A stretch of DNA of 50,557 nt from assembly GCA_945957555.1 (NCBI GenBank), contig CAMFLX010000016.1, forward strand, positions 1 to 50,557, written 5' to 3'. The notes beneath the pieces were generated by a model. That model was not told where the DNA came from, made no database searches, and was given only the letters and a program-made list of their open reading frames with translations. This DNA comes from an uncultured Cytophagales bacterium. GTDB taxonomy: Bacteria; Bacteroidota; Bacteroidia; Cytophagales; UBA9547. Of the stretch, positions 25,566 through 34,946 are shown piece after piece (the stretch's first letter is position 1; every line of letters begins with the position of its first letter). The position numbers and the translations under genes are program-made.

Positions 25566-28190
25566 TTAATTTTTACTCACCCTTGTCTTAGATTTACCTT
25601 GAGGGCTAAGTGTTTCTATAATATAAATACCTTTTGACAATCTAGCTCCCACTTCACAACTACCATTACAGACACCTGCTTCAACCTCCACCCCTCTTAT
25701 GTCATAAATATGGTAAGACCCATTTAACTCCAGCCTCATCCCTTCCGAAAATGGATTAGGGTAGTAGCTTATTGCTTTGTTGTCCAATATCGGGGCTTCA
25801 TATATTTCAGTCACAATTTTGTTATTATATTGATTTGTAATGGTCGAGCCGAGAGAATCACCAATTGGCATGTTCGCAGTGATAATAGTTGTGTACGTAT
25901 ACGCAATGGCATTACTGCCATTAAGCAATTTGTTTACCCTTACTTTAATAGTATTATTATCAAGATAATATGGGTCTGAAACGGAAACCATATATCCATT
26001 TATGTTTTTTTCAACATAAACCAAAGCGGCTTTATCTACATATATCGAGAAACCATCTCCAAAATCACAAGTACCTGTTTTGTAAAATACAGCTGCATAA
26101 GTATTGTTTTTAATACTTCTCACGGCTTGAATCGTATCGGTGTTGATGATCTCTGAAAATTCATTCGCAAGTGAAGTATATCTCGTTGCCAAATCATTGG
26201 CACTGATGTTGGGGATTACTATATATTGATAATCTTTATTAGAAGGGACATTGCCATGATCAATCCAAACACTAAACATGGAATCAGCTGCTTGAATATC
26301 TCCACTATTGGCAGGACCGACATGGTCTCCAGTATTGAAGAAACCCGTTTGGATATTGTTTTTTACAACTACATTTTGTTTTTGAGGAAACATATAACCA
26401 ATCTGATCATGGTGTATCCAATTCAATGTGTTGGCAAATGTTTGTTGCGTTGCCGAAAACGTAGAAGTTGTCCCAGAATTCCGAACCGTAACTTTACCTG
26501 AAGTCAGATGTTGATTGACAGTTGTTACAATATTATTGTCAGTTGAAGAAATGGACGCTCCCATACACAACATGGCATCTCCGATAAAAAAATAAGCTTT
26601 TTTAGCTTTTACCAATTGGTCTGTATATTTCACTTTTGGGTATGCATTTCCTCCATTATCGGTTATATCTAATTGATCTTGGATATATGCTGCAATTCCT
26701 CCTTTACCAATATTTAAGCCTCCACCCGCATTCAATCCCCCACCAAATGTATTTGTTCCTTTTTGCTTGTTAAAAACAGACTTGTCAGCTGTAATTTCGG
26801 CTAATTTACCAATGGTAGGCACATCACCAGTAGGAGAATAGATCGATGTCGTTCCTGGAATTAATGAATAATTCAGAATTGGAATTGCCTCTCCTTTAAG
26901 TGGTCTTAAATTGATGTCTCTATCAGGCCGCATAAACTCATTACCATCGGCCATGATATAGGTGCCTCCTAAAGCCAAATAATACTCTTCCAATCCCTGT
27001 CCATTGCCGCATTCATTACTAAAAAAACGCGAAGATGGGAATTTTACAGACATATAGGAGTTTGCTCCTCTATGCACATTCATATTGGCTGTATAAAAAT
27101 GTTTATGGCCAACATGTGTAAAAGGAGTTCCATTTATCATATGGTTTTTAAAGTCATTATATTGGCTTGCTCTTGTTTTATCATAAACAGCGAGTGTGTC
27201 TAGCACCCATGGTGCAACCAATTGACTATGCTCGGTACCAATACGAATGTATTGGCGACCCATAATCTGAAAGTCGACCGCTTTTCTATACTGAAACCAA
27301 TATTGACCATTTAAGACATAATCACCCATTTTATTGATGGCACTTGTATTATAAAATGAGGTGCCTTTTACATAAGTAATACAGTAGTCTATTACGATTG
27401 ATTCATTGCCTGCACCATATAAGCCATTATACAATTGATGATGCGCATAAAATGCGAAATCAACCATGACACCATCGTCGTCTGCATTTTTGTCGAACAT
27501 GGTAGAAAATGCTTTGATGGAGTTGTTTAAATCTGTTGCATTTTTCAAAATCACACCTCTTCTAAAAACACATAAGGCATTTTGCATCAAATTAGCACCA
27601 GTATAAGGAAGATTTTGCCCCACATAGTTCGTCACCTTTGCATCATGAGTATGGTCAGGAATCATGGCAAAATACAATTGAAGTTGTTGTGGTGTTAAAG
27701 CATTTCTTAACATTACTAGTGCAGCAGTATATTCACGAGGATAATCAATAAATTTATAAGTAAAATTGCCTAATGGGTCTAATGTAGATTGATTAAGTCT
27801 GTAATATTCCAAGGCTCCTACAATTGCCGACAAAACTCTAGGACTATTTTTGTATTTATTAACGCCTCCTACTGAATTTTTATCACTAATATAAGTTCGA
27901 GCCAAATCTTGAATTCTTCTTAAATGAAAAAGAGTTCTAAAACCAGTTAGTCCATATTTAATGGTATAGTTGATATCTGAAAAATAAGGATTCGTAAGTC
28001 CAACAGTAGGGGTATTTATCGAGTCTCTTAGTCGAAGTACTGATTCGGTCGAAGCATCGCTGACAATAGAATTAATACGCACCACATCAGGAAGAACTCG
28101 TGATAAAATAATATCATAGTCATCTGCAAATATAGATGGAGCCAAAAGACTAAAGATTAGGACTATGAAGATTCTTTTCATTATTTTCAA
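25566..28190 (-). CDS. Secreted polysaccharide lyase family 8 with T9SS tail
   Basis: An 874-residue secreted enzyme. A signal peptide (IFIVLIFSLLAPSIFA) is followed by an alpha/alpha-toroid domain (about 30-370) and a beta-sandwich region. Family features are FAFYAHHQLYNGLYG with His and Tyr expected at the active site, VDFQIMGRQYIR, HRGANSYMSVKFPSSRFFSNE, GQGLEEYYLALGGTYIM and YFFIGDAMLCMGASIS. PL8 enzymes cleave chondroitin, hyaluronan or xanthan by beta-elimination; the exact substrate is not clear. The last ~80 residues are a T9SS tail (YYPNPFSEGMRLELNG, KGIYIIETLS). It stands alone and no sulfatase gene is near. Confidence 0.87.
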   Translation of the reverse strand: MKIMKRIFIVLIFSLLAPSIFADDYDIILSRVLPDVVRINSIVSDASTESVLRLRDSINTPTVGLTNPYFSDINYTIKYGLTGFRTLFHLRRIQDLARTYISDKNSVGGVNKYKNSPRVLSAIVGALEYYRLNQSTLDPLGNFTYKFIDYPREYTAALVMLRNALTPQQLQLYFAMIPDHTHDAKVTNYVGQNLPYTGANLMQNALCVFRRGVILKNATDLNNSIKAFSTMFDKNADDDGVMVDFAFYAHHQLYNGLYGAGNESIVIDYCITYVKGTSFYNTSAINKMGDYVLNGQYWFQYRKAVDFQIMGRQYIRIGTEHSQLVAPWVLDTLAVYDKTRASQYNDFKNHMINGTPFTHVGHKHFYTANMNVHRGANSYMSVKFPSSRFFSNECGNGQGLEEYYLALGGTYIMADGNEFMRPDRDINLRPLKGEAIPILNYSLIPGTTSIYSPTGDVPTIGKLAEITADKSVFNKQKGTNTFGGGLNAGGGLNIGKGGIAAYIQDQLDITDNGGNAYPKVKYTDQLVKAKKAYFFIGDAMLCMGASISSTDNNIVTTVNQHLTSGKVTVRNSGTTSTFSATQQTFANTLNWIHHDQIGYMFPQKQNVVVKNNIQTGFFNTGDHVGPANSGDIQAADSMFSVWIDHGNVPSNKDYQYIVIPNISANDLATRYTSLANEFSEIINTDTIQAVRSIKNNTYAAVFYKTGTCDFGDGFSIYVDKAALVYVEKNINGYMVSVSDPYYLDNNTIKVRVNKLLNGSNAIAYTYTTIITANMPIGDSLGSTITNQYNNKIVTEIYEAPILDNKAISYYPNPFSEGMRLELNGSYHIYDIRGVEVEAGVCNGSCEVGARLSKGIYIIETLSPQGKSKTRVSKN

Positions 28191-28488
28191 AATTTAAAAC
28201 TAGTTATGTTAATGATATATTCGACCTATGCAAACAATTTATCATGAACATTCAGTATTGAAGCCTATTCATAATGGCAATTAAACGGAAACATGAACTT
28301 TAATGTTTACGTTAATCATCGGTATCTTATCCAATATTAATTGTAAAATATAGTTTAGGCTTTGCCAACCCTATTTGACCATAGCAACCCAGGCGCCTTT
28401 TACCTCGCTTGGAAACGATCAATTCCTCTCAATTCTCGCGACCAAACCAATAGATTAAATGTTTGAAAAATAACTAAAATATCATTCA

Positions 28489-28929
28489 TCAATAAGGTCT
28501 TTGGTTGAGCAACATCCAATACATACCTAGCTCCGATACGGTAGACATGAAGTTGTCGAAACCCACAGGTTTCACAATATAGCTATTAGCACCTAGTGCG
28601 TAGCACTTTGCTATATCAGGATCCTGATTTGAGGAGGTAAGCACCACCACAGGTATCGCCTTGGTGCGATCATCTGATTTTATCTTCTCTAATACCTCGA
28701 TACCATTAACCCTTGGCATCTTTAAGTCTAACAAGATTACCTTTGGTTTATCTATGATCGCATTGGGATCCTCATCGAGCTGCCCAAAGATATACTCCAA
28801 GGCTTCGGCTCCATCCTTTAAGTGATGGATATTATTAGAGAGATTTTTTTTCTTTAATGCGCGGATGGTCAAGAGGGCATCGTCCATGTTGTCTTCCACT
28901 AAAAGGATTTCTATCGCGTCGGGTTTCAT
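28489..28929 (-). CDS. Rcp1-type single-domain response regulator
   Basis: A 146-residue CheY-like receiver with no output domain. Acidic residues are in LLVEDNMDDA (E12, D13), the phospho-acceptor is D68 in ILLDLKMPRVNG, and the Thr/Ser and Lys are in VVLTSSN and SYIVKPVGFDNF. It is of the Rcp1 type, usually paired with PAS or phytochrome-like kinases. It lies 32 nt downstream of the kinase gene and is probably its partner. The 298 bp between it and the PL8 gene hold no recognisable feature. Confidence 0.9.
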   Translation of the reverse strand: MKPDAIEILLVEDNMDDALLTIRALKKKNLSNNIHHLKDGAEALEYIFGQLDEDPNAIIDKPKVILLDLKMPRVNGIEVLEKIKSDDRTKAIPVVVLTSSNQDPDIAKCYALGANSYIVKPVGFDNFMSTVSELGMYWMLLNQRPY

Positions 28930-28961
28930 TTACTATAAATTGTTTGCAGTTCTAAAATTAA

Positions 28962-31631
28962 CTAATTCAAACGTTTTGGCAAAGTGAAAAAGAAACTCGA
29001 GCCTTCGTTAAGCTTAGCTTCGGCCCATACCTTACCCTTATGGCGCGTGATGATTCGGTGTACAATAGCCAGCCCAACCCCTGTACCCTCAAACTCCCTA
29101 TCAGAATGCAGGCGCTGAAAAACCCCAAAGAGTTTGTCGTAATACTGCATGTCAAAGCCCACACCGTTGTCTTTGACATAATAGGTAACCCCGTTCTCCT
29201 CATCGAAACAGCCTATCTCAACCCTAGGGTTATGGGCTTTGTGTGAATATTTAAAAGCATTGGTGATTAGATTAAACCAGACCTGTTTCAAAAGGGCATA
29301 ATCCCCAAAAACAGATAAAAGCTCCCCCTGCACTACAATCGTGTTTTCGTCAGGATATTGGTCCCGCACTTCAAGCAATACATTGGCCACTAGATTCCTC
29401 ATGCTTACCTGCGTTTTCGAAATCTCCTTCCTTCCCAAATGTGAAAAGCTCAGCAGATCGTCGATGAGGTTGCCCATCCTCTGTGCATTTCTACAGATCG
29501 CATCTATGGTCAACTTCAGCTCCTCGTTCATGTTTTCCGAAAAGTCTTCCAAAAGAATGGTCGCATGTCCATTAATAGCCCGCAAGGGCGCACGCAAGTC
29601 ATGCGAAACAGAATAAGAAAAAGACTCCAGTTCTTTATTGGCCGCTTCCAGCTCCAAGCTTCGCTTACGAAGCTGCTCCTGGGCATACTTACTTTCTGTA
29701 ATGTCCCAATTGGTACCAATCATACGCATGGGGTAGTTGGCCTCATTGCGCTCTACATAAGCAAGCCCATGAATATAATGTACCGTACCATCTGGCCATA
29801 TCACCCTAAACTCCGTGTCGAATTCCTTCCCTACAGAGAGCGCATTTTCAATGGCATCACTTACCGTCTCCACATCGTCAGGATGTAAGCTTTTTTGCCA
29901 TGTTTCATAAGCGTTGCCATACGGGCCCACATTGAACCCAAACAAGCGATACATTTGCGTATCCCACACCATTTGGTCATTTGTCAAATCCCAGTCCCAG
30001 ATCCCTACCCCACCAGCGCGTGTGGCTATAGAGAGACGTTCGGTCATTTTATGAAGCTCTTCTTCCGCCTCCTTTCGTGGGGTAATATCCTGATGCGTAC
30101 CATACATCATAAGAGGTTTACCATCGGCAGTCCATGAGAACACCTTGCCCCGATCCAGCACCCATACCCAAGTCCCGTTCTTGTGTTTGATCCTCGACTC
30201 ACATTCGTATACTGCAGTTTTACCCTCAAAACACTCCTGAAGCCGTTGCTGCGCAAGTTTTAAATCTTCTGGGTGCACGATATCAAACCAGGTTTTGATA
30301 GTAATTGGAGCAAGCTCTTCAGGGGTATAACCTACCATCTGAGCCCATTGTTTATTAAACACCGTTTCCCCTGTTTGTACGTTCCACTCCCAAGTACCCA
30401 TATAAGTACCCTCTATCACGTTGTTGAGTTTCTGCTTTTGCAGAGCAAGTTTTTCTTCATGGATCTTTTGTTCGTGAATATCCTGAAAGGTACCATAGAG
30501 GCGCTCACATTTTCCATTCTTAAACTCAGTTTTGCAGATTGCCCTTACCCAGCGTTCATTGCCCTTGGCCGTAACCATAAACAACTGAGCATCAAACCCA
30601 TCCCCTGTTTCTACGGCCCTAGCAACCAACTGAGCTATTTTTTCACGACTTTCATCCCTATAAAACCCAATACCCGTCTCCCTATTGGGCACAAAATCTT
30701 CAGGTACTTCATAGATTTCTTTAGTCACCGGCGACCAAAAAACGGTGTTATTGATCAGGTTCGTTTCAAACGTCCCCACACGAGCCATCCGTCCTGCCTG
30801 TTCTAGAAGTTCCTTGGTTTTCACCAAGGCCTCTTCCGACTTCTTGCGTTCAGTGATATTGATGGTCATAGCGGTTACGCCCGTCACCTCGTTGCGTTCA
30901 TTGAAGATCGGCGTATACCTTGTCTCAAAAAACGAATCTTTCATCACTTCATTGCCGTGATACACCACATAAGTTTCTCCAGTAAGGGCCCTATCAAAAT
31001 TACCCTTTACCCTTTCCCTACTTGCTGCATTGGTAAGGCAGTCGAGCATATTCAAGCCTTGGGCGATTTCCACACCGTAGTTTTTCTGAATAGCAGCCTT
31101 TAATGTAGTATTGAATACCAAAAAGCGATACTCCTTATCTACAGAGAAAAAGGACATGTCCCTATGGCTCTCCAATACAGCTTCTAAGATATTGTTTTTA
31201 TACCTGAGTTGTTCCTCTTGTTCTTTTTCTTTGGTTACATCTATGTGCACCCCTAGCATGCGTATGGCCTTGCCCTCACTGTTTCTGATAACCTTGCCCC
31301 TGCACCTCACCCAGACTATAGATCCCTTTTTATGAGTATATCGAACTACCTGATCATAAGCATGGCTCGGGTTTTCGCAATGTTTGTTGAAATTGTCTAT
31401 CGCAACTATTAAATCGTCGGGATCTATAATGTTTTGCCAGGCAGACACCTTATGTGGCATTTCGTTAGGATCATAGCCCAAAATCGTCCAAAACTTGGGA
31501 CTCATCCATTCGTTTTCTGGATTTTCAAGATCCCAATACCATAGGCCGTCCAAAACCGCATCTTGAATAAATTCAAAGACTTTGCCATCTGTTTTGATTA
31601 GTTGATAAAGCTCTTTTTCTAGATAGTTCAT
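28962..31631 (-). CDS. Multi-PAS sensor histidine kinase
   Basis: An 889-residue soluble kinase without TM segments. Five PAS domains can be counted, starting near residues 15, 145, 275, 400 and 530 (e.g. GLWYWDLENPENEWMSP, VGTFETNLINNTVFWSP, GTWEWNVQTGETVFN, GIWDWDLTNDQMVWD), each with PAC-like segments. They are followed by a HisKA domain with H in FSYSVSHDLRAPLRAI and a HATPase domain (NLITNAFKYS, DNGVGFDMQY, GTGVGLAIV). The ATG at 31631 (MNYLEKEL) is preferred over the longer frame from 31670. Cytosolic multi-PAS kinases of this type sense redox, light or small ligands; none is identified here. Confidence 0.9.
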   Translation of the reverse strand: MNYLEKELYQLIKTDGKVFEFIQDAVLDGLWYWDLENPENEWMSPKFWTILGYDPNEMPHKVSAWQNIIDPDDLIVAIDNFNKHCENPSHAYDQVVRYTHKKGSIVWVRCRGKVIRNSEGKAIRMLGVHIDVTKEKEQEEQLRYKNNILEAVLESHRDMSFFSVDKEYRFLVFNTTLKAAIQKNYGVEIAQGLNMLDCLTNAASRERVKGNFDRALTGETYVVYHGNEVMKDSFFETRYTPIFNERNEVTGVTAMTINITERKKSEEALVKTKELLEQAGRMARVGTFETNLINNTVFWSPVTKEIYEVPEDFVPNRETGIGFYRDESREKIAQLVARAVETGDGFDAQLFMVTAKGNERWVRAICKTEFKNGKCERLYGTFQDIHEQKIHEEKLALQKQKLNNVIEGTYMGTWEWNVQTGETVFNKQWAQMVGYTPEELAPITIKTWFDIVHPEDLKLAQQRLQECFEGKTAVYECESRIKHKNGTWVWVLDRGKVFSWTADGKPLMMYGTHQDITPRKEAEEELHKMTERLSIATRAGGVGIWDWDLTNDQMVWDTQMYRLFGFNVGPYGNAYETWQKSLHPDDVETVSDAIENALSVGKEFDTEFRVIWPDGTVHYIHGLAYVERNEANYPMRMIGTNWDITESKYAQEQLRKRSLELEAANKELESFSYSVSHDLRAPLRAINGHATILLEDFSENMNEELKLTIDAICRNAQRMGNLIDDLLSFSHLGRKEISKTQVSMRNLVANVLLEVRDQYPDENTIVVQGELLSVFGDYALLKQVWFNLITNAFKYSHKAHNPRVEIGCFDEENGVTYYVKDNGVGFDMQYYDKLFGVFQRLHSDREFEGTGVGLAIVHRIITRHKGKVWAEAKLNEGSSFFFTLPKRLN

Positions 31632-31916
31632 AGTGCATACATTTACTCGATAATACGAATAGGCGTTCAAAGCTTTATGCGGTGGTACCTATCTCCGAAT
31701 GACACGAAGGCTTTCCGTAGGGTTTTATTTCAAGATAAATAATCTAAGGGTCGTCGTTTCGGTCACCATGTACACAAGGTTACTATTTTTTGCTTAGAAT
31801 TCCAAGCACTGATTTAGTGTTAAGTTTTGGGGTTTGAATGTTGGATTTTGGATGAAATGAATTTCACTCACTAGCCCATTAAAGACATTCTAAGTCTTCG
31901 AGACTTCGCAACCCGC

Positions 31917-32105
31917 GGAAACTCCCCCGCAGGTTATGGAAACTCCCCCGCATGTTATGGAAGCTCCTCCGCAACTTATGGAAGCTCTCCCGCAGGTTAT
32001 GGAAACTCTCCCGCAACTTATTGAAACCCTTCCGCATGTTATGGAAACTCCCCCGCAACTTATGGAAGCTCCTCCGCAACACATGGAAACCCTTCCGCAG
32101 TACTT
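31917..32105. repeat. 21-bp tandem repeat (minisatellite), nine units
   Basis: Nine consecutive 21-bp units, each of the form GGAA, CYCYYCCGCA and TTAT with limited variation. A period of 21 keeps all frames open. The plus strand reads Met-Glu-(Thr/Ala)-x-Pro-(Gln/His)-x heptads and the minus strand reads (Leu/Met)-Arg-x-Ser-Phe-His heptads. No promoter or ribosome site is seen for either, so it is treated as non-coding. It lies in the 918-bp gap between the kinase gene start and the pectate lyase gene. Confidence 0.85.
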
Positions 32106-32121
32106 AGCCATGGATCAATTG

Positions 32122-32319
32122 CCACGGGTTTCAACCTGTGGACTAAAAACAAAACTCCAATGGGCTTTAGCCCAGCTGTGCTGGAATTATAAATTATAAA
32201 TGTTAAGTTTTGAATTTATCATAAGTATGCTCATTTTAACCTAGAGACAAGGTCTTGGTTCGCTCCAAGCCCCGAAGTGGGCGCCCTATACGAGCGATGG
32301 GTGTAGCCCATCGTCTCTA
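32122..32319. repeat. Cluster of hairpin-forming repeats
   Basis: Three palindromic pieces lie in line. CCACGGGTT / AACCTGTGG at 32122-32141; TGGGCTT / (T)AGCCCA at 32161-32174; and a 78-bp block bounded by TAGAGAC (32242) and GTCTCTA (32313) that holds CTTGG/CCAAG and GATGGG/CCCATC hairpins. They look like dispersed Bacteroidota intergenic repeats. The remaining stretch to 32549 shows no other feature. Confidence 0.55.
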
Positions 32320-32549
32320 TCAATAAATGCTAACAATTTGGTAATTGCATAGTTAGTCTTGTGGTCACCGTTCCTCTTGTATCTTGGCTCTTGTGTCTTG
32401 CGTCTTGACTCCTACCTTTAAACTCCTGTTTTCCAGCAATAATGTAAAAATCCATTAAAATACTTTGATGTAAATGTTACCATATCCCGAGTGGATTGTT
32501 TTCGGAAAAACTCGATGAGTACCATCGACTGAACAAAATAGATTATCAA

Positions 32550-34823
32550 ATGTCAAAGAAACACTTATTATTCTTCGTATTCATTATTTCCTATTGCTTA
32601 GGTGCGGCACAGGTAACAATTACCAAATCTGGTGGCTGGTACGAAGCTGCTTTTGTAGAGTGGACACCTCTCTCTGGTGCCGATAGCTACAATGTATATG
32701 TATCAGGCCAAAGTCTGAGCAATGTAAAACTGGACAATCCGCTCATCAGGAGTTATGGTTCTTATTTAAGAGCTGACGCCATTGGACTTACAGCTGGCAC
32801 CTATACCTTAAAGGTCGTACCTGTAGTGGCTGGCAAAGAGCAAACTGCCGCTACCACTGGCTCATTGAGCGTGATCGCACACGATCGCTCAGGATTCGCT
32901 TTTTCTAACGGCAGAATCCCTGGTGCCTACAAAGCCGACGGCAGTCCGAAAGAAGGGGCGGTGATTGTATATGTATCTGAAGGCACCAAAAACACGGTTT
33001 CTCTAGAGGTCACTGGAGCTACTGCCAATCCTTGCGTAGGGCTACAGAACATCCTCGACGGATTCAAGAAAGGAAAAGATACCAGACCACTCATCATTCG
33101 CATGATCGGGCAGATCACCGACCTCACTTATATGTTGGGTGGTGATATTGTTATTGAAAACAACAATACCGTCAATAGTTATATCACACTAGAAGGAGTG
33201 GGCAAAGATGCCGTGGCTGATGGCTGGGGCATTCGTCTCAAAAATGCTTCCAATATAGAAGTGAGAAATATCGGCACCATGAACTGCAATAGTGATGAGG
33301 GCGATAATATCGGTTTGCAACAAACAAACGACTACATATGGGTACACAACTGTGATCTCTTCTACGGCAATGCGGGCAGTGATGCAGACCAAGTAAAGGG
33401 TGATGGCAGTTTGGACTGTAAAAAATCCACCTACGTTACGTTTTCATACAATCACTTTTGGGATTCGGGCAAGTGCAATCTTTTAGGCCTTAGTGAAGGC
33501 ACTACTGATGGCTTATACATTACCTATCATCACAACTGGTACGACCACTCCGACTCTCGACACCCTAGGGTGAGGTACTATTCTGCACATGTATATAACA
33601 ACTATTATGATGGCAATTCTAAATATGGAGCTGGATCGACCTTGGGTTCATCTGTATTTATGGAAGCCAATTATTTCCGTCATTGCAAGTACCCAATGCT
33701 TACTTCTTTACAGGGCTCGGATGTGTATAACGAAACCACAGGCACCAACGACTATGTAAATCTGGGCACATTTTCTGGTGAAGATGGTGGAAGCATCAAG
33801 GCCTTCAACAACTATATGGAAGGCGAAAAACGTTTTGTGCCCTATGGTGCTGCTGCATATCCTAATGCCACGGTCGATTTTGATGCCTATGTGGTTTCTA
33901 ACAGAACTCAAACTGTACCCAATACCGTAAAATCGGCCTATGGGGCTAATGTATACAACAATTTCGACACCAATACCTCCTTGATGTATGGATATACGCC
34001 TGACGCTCCTGCAGCTGCCAAGACTCAAGTAATTCAATATGCAGGAAGGATGAATGGAGGTGATCTAACTCATACCTTTGACAATGCCGTGGACGATGAA
34101 TCGTCATTAGTCAATACCGTGTTAAAGGCCAAGCTGAGCACTTACAAGACGAGCTTGGTCTCGATCCAAGGACTGGTCACTGTACCTGTGGATTCCACGG
34201 GTGGCGATACTACAGTGGTTAATCCTAGTGACATGATTCATAACTTCACTACATCGGGAAGCAGCAGCACTTTTTATACCATCACAGGTGCTTTATCCAC
34301 TTCTAAAGGTACCGTGAGTTATGCTGGACTTACTTTGACACAATGCCTCAAAATGGAATCAGCAACGAATATTGCCTTCACTTCTACTGAAACAGGAAAC
34401 TTGACTTTAGTATTCAACTCAACCTTTACGGGACCTGTAATGGTCGACGGCAACAGCAAACAGGTAACTAATGGCATATTAACCACGAGCCTAAATGCAG
34501 GCGCCCATAGTATTACCAAAGGGGACGCCACCAATCTATATTACATACAACTTGAATACATCCCATTAGCCATAAATGATCAATTGGAAAACATGGAAAT
34601 CCACGCTTATCCAAATCCAATAAAAAACAAATTGGAACTGTCTTCAAATGAGATCATGGAAAAGCTAGAACTGTTTGACTTGAACGGCGCTTTGCAAGGA
34701 CGCTTTGTGGCTGGTCATTCCTCTGAAACACTTTACTTGAACGACCTAAGGGCTGGAACTTATTTGTTAAAAATCCATACCTCTTCAGGCATTAAGAACA
34801 AATTGATCGTAAAAGCAGAGTAA
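32550..34823 (+). CDS. Secreted pectate lyase, polysaccharide lyase family 1, with T9SS tail
   Basis: A 757-residue secreted enzyme. Signal peptide ends after LGAAQ. A short beta domain (about 22-100, Fn3-like) precedes the PL1 right-handed beta-helix (about 105-450), with DYIWVHNCDLFYG, GSLDCKKSTYVTFSYNHFWD, and YDHSDSRHPRVRYYSAHVYNNYYDG, which holds the catalytic Arg region. Residues ~550-650 are a small beta domain (SSSTFYTITGALSTSKGT) seen next to PL1 domains in related secreted lyases. The end (HAYPNPIKNKLELSSN, GTYLLKIHT) is a T9SS tail. It cleaves polygalacturonate by beta-elimination. The ATG at 32550 is chosen because it starts the signal peptide. Confidence 0.9.
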   Translation: MSKKHLLFFVFIISYCLGAAQVTITKSGGWYEAAFVEWTPLSGADSYNVYVSGQSLSNVKLDNPLIRSYGSYLRADAIGLTAGTYTLKVVPVVAGKEQTAATTGSLSVIAHDRSGFAFSNGRIPGAYKADGSPKEGAVIVYVSEGTKNTVSLEVTGATANPCVGLQNILDGFKKGKDTRPLIIRMIGQITDLTYMLGGDIVIENNNTVNSYITLEGVGKDAVADGWGIRLKNASNIEVRNIGTMNCNSDEGDNIGLQQTNDYIWVHNCDLFYGNAGSDADQVKGDGSLDCKKSTYVTFSYNHFWDSGKCNLLGLSEGTTDGLYITYHHNWYDHSDSRHPRVRYYSAHVYNNYYDGNSKYGAGSTLGSSVFMEANYFRHCKYPMLTSLQGSDVYNETTGTNDYVNLGTFSGEDGGSIKAFNNYMEGEKRFVPYGAAAYPNATVDFDAYVVSNRTQTVPNTVKSAYGANVYNNFDTNTSLMYGYTPDAPAAAKTQVIQYAGRMNGGDLTHTFDNAVDDESSLVNTVLKAKLSTYKTSLVSIQGLVTVPVDSTGGDTTVVNPSDMIHNFTTSGSSSTFYTITGALSTSKGTVSYAGLTLTQCLKMESATNIAFTSTETGNLTLVFNSTFTGPVMVDGNSKQVTNGILTTSLNAGAHSITKGDATNLYYIQLEYIPLAINDQLENMEIHAYPNPIKNKLELSSNEIMEKLELFDLNGALQGRFVAGHSSETLYLNDLRAGTYLLKIHTSSGIKNKLIVKAE

Positions 34824-34896
34824 GACAAGGGGGCTATTCTACCCTCGTATGACCCTCCTTGGCAATTATTAATGAAAAGAGTGGAATGAAAATCAA

Positions 34897-34922
34897 AAAA
34901 GCCTCGTATGTACGAGGCTTTT
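34897..34922. terminator. Bidirectional terminator between the PL1 and GH43 genes
   Basis: AAAAGCCTCGT / ACGAGGCTTTT forms an 11-bp stem around a 4-nt loop, flanked by A and T runs, between two convergent genes. Confidence 0.85.
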
Positions 34923-34946
34923 GATTTGTTTGATATTTTGGAGCTT

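Noticed and set aside
30273-30806. 177-codon plus-strand frame inside the histidine kinase gene
   Set aside because: It lies opposite well-defined PAS domains and has no family features.
31936-32199. Open frame through the 21-bp minisatellite (heptad protein)
   Set aside because: The openness follows from the 21-bp period; both strands are open equally and no promoter or ribosome site is seen.
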